Program-made: the position numbers and the translations under genes
Shown: positions 34,254 to 39,515 of the stretch, in pieces
Position numbering within the stretch: the stretch's first letter is position 1
Layout: the number at the start of each line of letters is the position of its first letter
Notes under the pieces: generated by a model
Seen by the model: the letters and a program-made list of their open reading frames with translations, nothing else
Told to the model about the DNA's origin: nothing
Database searches by the model: none
NCBI GenBank assembly: GCA_047615875.1
Contig: JBLHGU010000027.1
Span: forward strand, 1 to 39,515
Reading direction: 5' to 3'
Source: JBLHGU01 sp047615875
Lineage (GTDB): Bacteria; Pseudomonadota; Gammaproteobacteria; Arenicellales; CAJQKF01
Length of the DNA stretch: 39,515 bases

Positions 34254-35234
34254 ATGAAGGCGATTACACTGACAGGTTTTGGTGGCCCCGAGGTTATGCA
34301 ATTATCCGAGGTTGATATACCAACCCCAGCTGCCGGGCAGTTACTTATCAAGGTGGAAGCCACTTCGGTTAATCGCCCGGATATTGTGCAACGAACGGGT
34401 AATTATCCACCTCCTCCCGGTGATTCCGAAGTGTTGGGTCTAGAAGTTGCCGGGGTCGTCGAGTCTGTCGGTAATGAGAACCAGCGCTTTAAGCCTGGCG
34501 ATCGGGTTTTCGCGCTGGTAGGCGGTGGCGGTTATGCAGAATATGCAGTGGCTTATGAGTCCCACTGCATGCCGATACCGGATGGCATGAGCGCAATTCA
34601 GGCGGCCTGTATCTGCGAAACCTACATTACCGCATGGCTAAACCTTTTTCGTATTGGCGGACTTGCTGATCAGCAAAAGGTCTTAATTCATGGCGGTGGC
34701 GGTGGCGTTGCTACAGCAGCCATCCAGCTTTGCAAGGCATTGGTTCCGCAAACAGAAATTATTGTTACAGCATCGACTGGCAAACTTGACCGAGTGCGTG
34801 AACAAGGTGCTGATCATGTTATTGATTATCGTGAAGAAGACTTTGTAGAATGCATAAAAACCATCGCCAATAAACGTGGTGTTGATGTCATTCTGGATCA
34901 CATCGGTGCAAAGTATCTGGATCGAAACTTGAAGTCACTGGCACTCAGTGGCACGCTGATGTTGATTGGTGTAATGGGCGGCATAAAATCAGAAATCAAT
35001 CTGGCTATGCTTATGGTAAAACGCCAACGCATTATCGGCTCAGTGCTACGCTCCCGACCAGTGCCTGAGAAAGCGGATATTATTGCCGAATTTGAAGCAA
35101 CCGTAATGCCACTTTTTGCCAGTGGTGCAATTACCCCACTGGTACACCAAACTTTTCCACTAGCTGAAGCCGCAACAGCTCACGAGTTGATGGAATCTGG
35201 CGGTCATTTCGGCAAGATTGTTTTACTCACTTAG
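34254..35234 (+). CDS. NAD(P)H:quinone oxidoreductase (zeta-crystallin/PIG3-like MDR)
   Basis: 326 residues from the ATG at 34254 (GGAAAC ahead; ATG 34239 is an alternative). Medium-chain reductase layout: MKAITLTGFGGPEVMQLSEV, VNRPDIVQRTGNYPPPPG, GLEVAGVVESVG, the cofactor loop IHGGGGGVATAAIQLC, and a C-terminal ESGGHFGKIVL. The zinc ligands of alcohol dehydrogenases are absent, as usual in this quinone-reductase group. It follows the catalytic formate dehydrogenase subunit by 23 bases, so it is probably in the same transcript; a role in quinone or aldehyde reduction beside formate oxidation is inference. Confidence 0.86.
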   Translation: MKAITLTGFGGPEVMQLSEVDIPTPAAGQLLIKVEATSVNRPDIVQRTGNYPPPPGDSEVLGLEVAGVVESVGNENQRFKPGDRVFALVGGGGYAEYAVAYESHCMPIPDGMSAIQAACICETYITAWLNLFRIGGLADQQKVLIHGGGGGVATAAIQLCKALVPQTEIIVTASTGKLDRVREQGADHVIDYREEDFVECIKTIANKRGVDVILDHIGAKYLDRNLKSLALSGTLMLIGVMGGIKSEINLAMLMVKRQRIIGSVLRSRPVPEKADIIAEFEATVMPLFASGAITPLVHQTFPLAEAATAHELMESGGHFGKIVLLT

Positions 35235-35281
35235 GTTTTCGGACGCCCGCATTCACCCCGACTACTGCTATCAGAGTGCTT

Positions 35282-36043
35282 ATGAGTAAAATTCAATTTC
35301 ATCTGCAAGGAAATTTTGCCCTGATCACAGGTGGTGCTTCAGGTATCGGGCTTGCAACCAGTGAACTACTCGCCCGTAGTGGCTGCAAAGTTGCCATTAA
35401 CGATGTGAACGCAAACAAGTTAGATACAGAAATAAACCGATTAAGGAGTGAGGGCTTTGACGTTCGTGGTTTTCATCAGGATATTGGCAGCAAAGAAAAT
35501 ACCGAGACCCTGGTTAACGATGCACTGGATTGGCTCGGCAATCTTGATTACTTGATCAATAACGCTGGCACACCAAATACCAACAAGGTTATTCCCGCGT
35601 CAGACCTTGACCGCCTGGATGAATCTTTCTGGCAAACCATCATGTCGGTGAATCTGATGGCACCATTCTGGATCACAAAACAAGCTGCCCATGCTTTAAA
35701 AGCTCGCCATGGCAGCGTTGTGAACACCACTTCCACTGCCGCATTCTTTGGTGGTGGCAGTTCGCTGGCTTATTCTGTTTCAAAATCCGCGTTAGTTGGT
35801 CTAACTCGAGAACTGGCACGGGGTCTGGCACCGGCAGTTCGAGTTAATGGGATTGCCCCGGGAGTAGTTAACTCTGACTGGCAGTGCCGTTTCGATGATA
35901 GAGAAGAACACAGTGAAAATCAGGTTCCACTACAACGAGCTGGTGAGCCTGAAGATTACGCTCAAACAATCGTATTCCTGTGCGCCGGAGGCAATTATAT
36001 GACTGGTGAGGTTGTCATGGTAAGTGGTGGCCTGGGTATTTAG
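35282..36043 (+). CDS. SDR-family oxidoreductase (second)
   Basis: 253 residues from ATG 35282; a GTG two codons earlier is possible. Cofactor loop TGGASGIG, ND (Asp after strand 2, favouring NAD), YLINNAGTP, a Ser in NTTSTAAFFGG, YSVSK catalytic Tyr/Lys, and the APGVVNSDW and GEVVMVSGGLG regions. It is typical of 3-oxoacyl or glucose-dehydrogenase-like SDRs with unknown substrate. It ends the formate dehydrogenase strand and is convergent with the GFA-family gene, with 14 bases between the stops. Confidence 0.85.
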   Translation: MSKIQFHLQGNFALITGGASGIGLATSELLARSGCKVAINDVNANKLDTEINRLRSEGFDVRGFHQDIGSKENTETLVNDALDWLGNLDYLINNAGTPNTNKVIPASDLDRLDESFWQTIMSVNLMAPFWITKQAAHALKARHGSVVNTTSTAAFFGGGSSLAYSVSKSALVGLTRELARGLAPAVRVNGIAPGVVNSDWQCRFDDREEHSENQVPLQRAGEPEDYAQTIVFLCAGGNYMTGEVVMVSGGLGI

Positions 36044-36046
36044 TCA

Positions 36047-36071
36047 GTGATCGCTGTTTAGCGAGAATCAC
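36047..36071. terminator. Imperfect hairpin between convergent genes
   Basis: GTGATCGC, loop TGTTTA, GCG-AGA-ATCAC: a stem with one bulge spanning the stops of the SDR and the GFA-family gene. No T-run; possible weak bidirectional terminator. Confidence 0.35.
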
Positions 36072-36486
36072 CCTCAAGCTGTCCCCCTGATGATGCGTTA
36101 AATTGCGGTGCTGCATCAGTGATAGTATAAAAATCACTTTTCTCGCCAACAAAAATATGACCCATAACCGAGAGCCCGGTCGGGGTATCCAGAGTTCCCG
36201 CAACAATCCCGGTGGCATCTTGTTCAAAGGGTTCCCAGAAAAGTCCTGATCCACATTTCGAGCAGAAACCACGCCTGGCAACTTCTGAAGTTTTATACCA
36301 GGTCAGGCTCTCAGACTTTATCAAGATGATATCAGGCTTGGCAGCTTTGCTGTGGGGTCCAAAACCACCGTGAAGTTTTTGACACGTCTCGCAATGGCAG
36401 ATAACTACATCTCTGAGCTGGCCACAAATTTTGTAGCGCACCTCACCACATAAACATCCGCCAAATTGTTGCTGCTGATCAGTCAT
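36058..36486 (-). CDS. GFA/CENP-V-family zinc protein
   Basis: 142 residues. Zinc cysteines are at C11/C13 (GCLCGEVRY), C30, C32, C35 (VICHCETCQ) and C75/C78 (FCSKCGSG), the usual GFA pattern. Some members (Gfa) speed the adduct of glutathione and formaldehyde, but most in this family are uncharacterised, so only a possible link to one-carbon metabolism can be given. It is on the strand with the YCII gene (20 bases upstream of it), the formyltransferase and frc. Confidence 0.85.
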   Translation of the reverse strand: MTDQQQQFGGCLCGEVRYKICGQLRDVVICHCETCQKLHGGFGPHSKAAKPDIILIKSESLTWYKTSEVARRGFCSKCGSGLFWEPFEQDATGIVAGTLDTPTGLSVMGHIFVGEKSDFYTITDAAPQFNASSGGQLEGDSR

Positions 36487-36506
36487 TGAGTATTGAACAA
36501 TATAGA

Positions 36507-36821
36507 CTAACCCATTTGCATCAATTCTGAGATTTCCAGCGATCCACCCAGATCAAGATAAGGACACGCTTTGGCTATGGCCATTGCTTCATCATCTGAG
36601 TTTGCTTCGATGATGGTGTAACCGGACATCGTTGTTACACCACCTTTAATAACCGAGCCATCTGGTTTTATTGTGTTGGTATTTTTCAAAGGATTGGCCG
36701 GGCTCACTGCGGCATCACCCAATTCAGATAACCACTCACGGTACCTAACCATGTGCTTCTCACCTTCTTCAGGATTAGTTCGCTGAGGCGCCCCAACATA
36801 GCTAATAAAATATAACGGCAT
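36507..36821 (-). CDS. YCII-related (DGPF-type) protein
   Basis: 104 residues. YCII-like ferredoxin-fold: MPLYFISYVGAP, MVRYREWLSELGDAAVSPANPL, VTTMSGYTIIEANSDDEAMAIAKACPYLDLGGSLEISEL. The family has no general function; some act as small-molecule tailoring enzymes. It sits between the GFA-family gene (20 bases) and the formyltransferase (93 bases) on the same strand, with a 90-base AT-rich gap ahead of it that may hold a promoter. Confidence 0.8.
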   Translation of the reverse strand: MPLYFISYVGAPQRTNPEEGEKHMVRYREWLSELGDAAVSPANPLKNTNTIKPDGSVIKGGVTTMSGYTIIEANSDDEAMAIAKACPYLDLGGSLEISELMQMG

Positions 36822-36914
36822 TTTTATTTTTCCAGATTTAGTTCGAAGGCGAAATTCTAACCGTGAACGTAACTCCTGCCTATATATTGTTGAGCTTAGT
36901 TACTATAACCGCTA

Positions 36915-37835
36915 TTAATTTCCAAACAGCGTACCGGCTTCGATGCCAGCACTTGCAGAAAATTCAGCTGCTGAAATCTTGCCACTTCCAGCGGGTCTGA
37001 CTTTTTGAATGCGAATTCCTCCGCCATCACAAGCCACAACAATTCCTTCATCATCGAGGCTAGTCACCTGGCCAGGTTCGCCAACAACATCATCAACCTT
37101 TTGACTATCGAACAATTTAACTTCTGCACCAGCTAATGTTGTCCACGCACCGGGTTGGGGATTGGTGCCGCGAATCAAGTTATACACTTCATCAACGGGT
37201 TTTGACCAGTCAACTTTTGCCTGCGCCTTTTTGCACCAACCTTCATAAGTACCTGCACCTTTTTCCTGATGTAGTTTAGGCGCAACTCCGTAGCGAACCA
37301 GATCAATTGCCTCAATCATGGCTTCAACACCCAACGGAAATAGCTTATTGAAGTACACCGAACCGAGGGTATCGTCAGGTTCGATATCAACAATTTTCTG
37401 CAATAGGATAGGACCGGTATCCAGCCCATTATCTGGCCAGAATATACTCAGCCCAGCCTTTTTAGAACCGGCTATGATTGGCCAGTTAATTGAACTTGGC
37501 CCTTTATGCATGGGCAGCAGCGAAGGGTGGTACTGAATGGAACCAAGCCTCGGAATATTTAATGCTTCCTCGGGAACAAATAACAACACATAGGCCATCA
37601 CACACAAATCTGCCTCATGGCTTGTCATTAGCTCCCAAACAGCCGGATCCTTATATGTGGATGGCTGATGCACAGGCAAACCCTTTTCCAGTGCAAGTTC
37701 CTTAATTGGATCCATGGGCCGACCTTCCTGGTCCGGTGCGCAATACACTGCAACAATCTCATCAATCCCTTTTTCAAGGATAGTCTGTAATACCGCTTTG
37801 CCGTAAGCCTGTTGGCCGTGAACAATCAGCTTCAT
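36915..37835 (-). CDS. Formyltransferase-fold protein, ALDH1L1 hydrolase-domain-like
   Basis: 306 residues. Residues 1-~205 match the formyltransferase fold: GSIQYHPSLLPMHKGPSSINW with catalytic His 103, and FWPDNGLDTGPILLQK with the paired Asp 139. Residues ~205-300 are the C-terminal OBF-type domain (VYNLIRGTNPQPGAWT, GIRIQKVRP). The wording GSI-YHPSLLP, SINW and TYEG-KK is that of the N-terminal domain of 10-formyl-THF dehydrogenase (ALDH1L1), not of tRNA formyltransferase, whose catalytic Asn is here Gln 101. The ALDH part is absent, so the probable reaction is 10-formyl-THF hydrolysis or formyl transfer. It lies downstream of frc, behind a strong hairpin, with a GGAG ribosome site. The link to formyl-CoA is inference. 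Confidence 0.82.
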   Translation of the reverse strand: MKLIVHGQQAYGKAVLQTILEKGIDEIVAVYCAPDQEGRPMDPIKELALEKGLPVHQPSTYKDPAVWELMTSHEADLCVMAYVLLFVPEEALNIPRLGSIQYHPSLLPMHKGPSSINWPIIAGSKKAGLSIFWPDNGLDTGPILLQKIVDIEPDDTLGSVYFNKLFPLGVEAMIEAIDLVRYGVAPKLHQEKGAGTYEGWCKKAQAKVDWSKPVDEVYNLIRGTNPQPGAWTTLAGAEVKLFDSQKVDDVVGEPGQVTSLDDEGIVVACDGGGIRIQKVRPAGSGKISAAEFSASAGIEAGTLFGN

Positions 37836-37853
37836 TAATTATCTCCGTTCATT

Positions 37854-37882
37854 CGGACACGGCACGAAAGGTGCCGTGTCCG
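37854..37882. terminator. Strong hairpin between frc and the formyltransferase
   Basis: A perfect 12-base stem (CGGACACGGCAC / GTGCCGTGTCCG) with a 5-base loop in the 94-base gap between the frc stop and the formyltransferase start. On the minus (transcribed) strand it is not followed by a T-run (it reads AATGAACGG), so it may be an attenuator or mRNA-stabilising element rather than a full terminator. Confidence 0.65.
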
Positions 37883-37929
37883 GATTATGTTTCAGGTAAG
37901 CCTGCTAACCTTCACAGAGCCTTACTGTT

Positions 37930-39180
37930 TTACACAGCGCCTTCAGATCGAAAAGTCTGAATATCCTCATCACTGTAGCCAAGCACATCACGCAATACTT
38001 CGTCAGTATGCTCGCCCAACAGTGGTGAGCGGGTCACTTCAACGTCGTTGTCTGATAACTTCACCGGACAGCCGACTGAAAGATAAGGGCCACGTTCAGG
38101 ATGGTCGCATTCAACAATGGTACCGGTCTCTCGCAGCGATGGTTCCTCAGAGAGCTCCTTCATGGAGAGAATCGGGCCAACGGGAATATCAAACGGATTG
38201 CAGATTTCCATGACTTCGTATTTGGTCTTAGTCATGGTCCAGTCTTCAATCGCACCAAAGATTTCGTTGAGTCGAGGTAAGCGGTCAGCTGGTGTGGCGA
38301 AATCAGCATGCTCTTTCCATTCCGGTTTGCCGATCACATCACAAATTCTCTTCCACACCGCGGCCTGAGTGATGAAATAGGTATAGGCATCAGGGTCTGT
38401 CTCCCAGCCCTTACATTTCAGAATTCTACCTGGCTGACCACCGCCTGAATCATTGCCCGCCCTCGGTGTTGCATCGCCAAACGGGATGTCCTCACCATAC
38501 TGCGAGTACTCCTTAAGCGGACCAGCCTTAAGTCGTTGCTGATCACGCAGTTTTACCCGACAAAGATTTAAAACACCGTCCTGCATTGAGGCCATAACGC
38601 GTTGACCCTTGCCGGTTTTCTCTCGATGCAACAAGGCGGCGAGAATGCCAAAACCCAAATGTAATCCAGTGCCTGAATCTCCAATCTGGGCACCAGTAAC
38701 TAGCGGCAAACCACCCTGGAAACCGGTTGTTGATGCTGAACCACCGGCACACTGGGCAACGTTCTCATATACCTTACAATCTTCATAGGGCCCTGGTCCA
38801 AAACCTTTAACAGAAGCCATAATCATGCGGGGATTCAGTTCCTGAATGCGTTCCCAGCTAAAACCCATTCGATCCAAAGCGCCCGGTGCAAAGTTTTCCA
38901 CCAGCACATCACACTCCTTTACTAACCGCTCCAGCACCTGTTTACCCGACTCGGTTTTCGAGTTCAGAGTTAACGAACGCTTATTATGATTAAGCATGGT
39001 GAAATAAAGACTATCTGCGCCTTCCACATCTACCAGTTGCTTACGGGTAGCATCGCCTACACCAGGGCGTTCCACCTTAATCACGTCGGCGCCCATCCAG
39101 GCAAGTAATTGGGTGCAAGTTGGGCCTGACTGGACATGGGTGAAATCCAGTATCCTTACCCCGTCAAGTGGTTGTGACAT
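37930..39180 (-). CDS. frc: Formyl-CoA:oxalate CoA-transferase
   Basis: 416 residues, the length of E. coli Frc. CaiB/BaiF class III CoA-transferase; the catalytic Asp is Asp 168 (GDSGTGLHLGFGILAALLHR; 169 in the characterised enzymes), and the glycine loop GGGQPG (246-251) typical of Frc is present, together with LDFTHVQSGPTCTQLLAWMGADVIK, LYFTMLNHNKRSL and VLNLCRVKLRDQQRL. It exchanges CoA from formyl-CoA to oxalate, giving oxalyl-CoA and formate. It is transcribed with the ThDP enzyme upstream (36 bases apart) and the formyltransferase downstream. A GAGG site precedes the ATG. Confidence 0.93.
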   Translation of the reverse strand: MSQPLDGVRILDFTHVQSGPTCTQLLAWMGADVIKVERPGVGDATRKQLVDVEGADSLYFTMLNHNKRSLTLNSKTESGKQVLERLVKECDVLVENFAPGALDRMGFSWERIQELNPRMIMASVKGFGPGPYEDCKVYENVAQCAGGSASTTGFQGGLPLVTGAQIGDSGTGLHLGFGILAALLHREKTGKGQRVMASMQDGVLNLCRVKLRDQQRLKAGPLKEYSQYGEDIPFGDATPRAGNDSGGGQPGRILKCKGWETDPDAYTYFITQAAVWKRICDVIGKPEWKEHADFATPADRLPRLNEIFGAIEDWTMTKTKYEVMEICNPFDIPVGPILSMKELSEEPSLRETGTIVECDHPERGPYLSVGCPVKLSDNDVEVTRSPLLGEHTDEVLRDVLGYSDEDIQTFRSEGAV

Positions 39181-39216
39181 CGAATACCTCTACAAGAATT
39201 TAAAGAAAGAAAAAAG

Positions 39217-39515
39217 TTATTTGTACATGGTCTGGGCTTTGGTACCCGGAGCATATTCATTGGGATCTACCCAAACATTAACCACGGCGCATTTGCCCGT
39301 TTTGGCAATGGCTTCGCGTGCGCGTTGCATGGCTGGTTGAATCTGGCTTGCCTCGGTCACTTCTTCACCGTAGCCACCAATCATCTCGCCAAATTTTGAG
39401 AACGGTACGTCGCCAAGTTTATTACCAATGTCGCCTCGCTCTTCACCATACTTGGCCAATTGACCGTAGCGAATTTGGTTCATCGCTGAGTTATTACCAA
39501 TCACTGCAAGATAAG
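39217..39515 (-). CDS. ThDP-dependent enzyme, C-terminal part (oxalyl-CoA decarboxylase candidate)
   Basis: The visible ~99 residues are the end of a thiamine-diphosphate enzyme: VIGNNSAMNQIRYGQ (the end of the ThDP/Mg motif, usually NN), FSKFGEMIGGYGEEV, then a helix and VVNVWVDP. The frame is open through base 39515, so the start lies outside the window. Being upstream of frc with a 36-base gap, oxalyl-CoA decarboxylase (oxc) is the natural expectation. However, the sequence differs from the Oxalobacter and E. coli Oxc C-termini I recall (NNGGIYKG), so acetolactate synthase-like or 2-hydroxyacyl-CoA lyase-like assignments remain open. Oxalyl-CoA decarboxylation itself is therefore inferred from context. 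Confidence 0.72.
   Translation of the reverse strand, partial: YLAVIGNNSAMNQIRYGQLAKYGEERGDIGNKLGDVPFSKFGEMIGGYGEEVTEASQIQPAMQRAREAIAKTGKCAVVNVWVDPNEYAPGTKAQTMYK

Noticed and set aside
36915..37835. Methionyl-tRNA formyltransferase (fmt)
   Set aside because: No def or rsmB neighbour, catalytic Asn replaced, and the motif wording is that of the ALDH1L1 hydrolase domain.

Overview
The window reads as chromosomal DNA of a Gram-negative bacterium, most likely a marine or environmental gammaproteobacterium. This is inferred from gene content (Bcr/CflA-type MFS, HisP-type ABC ATPase, long-form Pgi, two-domain pyruvate kinase) and moderate base composition; no rRNA, tRNA or other phylogenetic marker is present. 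I see no CRISPR array, insertion sequence, prophage or replication origin.

Layout. (1) 1-2000: the 5' end of a secreted protein, a coding remnant, a secreted SnoaL-like protein and a divergent LysR regulator. (2) 2050-7270: an SDR divergent from pyruvate kinase (apparently without an AUG start), then a glutamine-synthetase-family ligase paired with an aldehyde dehydrogenase, which looks like a gamma-glutamylation route for an amine. (3) 7305-11850, minus strand: a tight five-gene run of cytoplasmic arylsulfatase, two small cupins, a PepSY-type membrane protein and an FMO-like monooxygenase; I do not recognise this combination as a described pathway. (4) 12000-15711: a class III adenylate cyclase and a zinc acylase/carboxypeptidase-like gene, behind a decayed polar amino-acid ABC transporter (ATPase intact, permease truncated and frameshifted). 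(5) 15900-19363: tautomerase, DUF3604 PHP-like hydrolase and EamA transporter. (6) 19360-26941: Bcr/CflA efflux, FAA hydrolase, GNAT, pgi, a truncated Gfo/Idh gene, an ABM monooxygenase with an SMP-30 lactonase, and a second EamA transporter. (7) 27084-29323: purC and a spore-photoproduct-lyase-like radical SAM protein.

(8) 29789-39515 is the most coherent part, a one-carbon/oxalate region. On the plus strand lie a two-subunit NAD-dependent formate dehydrogenase (NuoE-NuoF fusion plus a Mo/W catalytic subunit), a quinone oxidoreductase and an SDR. On the minus strand, reading inward, lie a ThDP enzyme (partial), formyl-CoA:oxalate CoA-transferase (frc), a stand-alone formyltransferase resembling the 10-formyl-THF hydrolase domain of ALDH1L1, a YCII protein and a GFA-family protein. 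Together they suggest oxalate (or another formyl-CoA source) to formyl-CoA to formate to CO2 plus NADH. The formyltransferase could move or release the formyl group through tetrahydrofolate; that link is inference.

Broken genes (permease, Gfo/Idh, the remnant at 233-412) cluster among the catabolic genes and suggest ongoing turnover of accessory functions. All functions are from reading the sequence; no database search was run.
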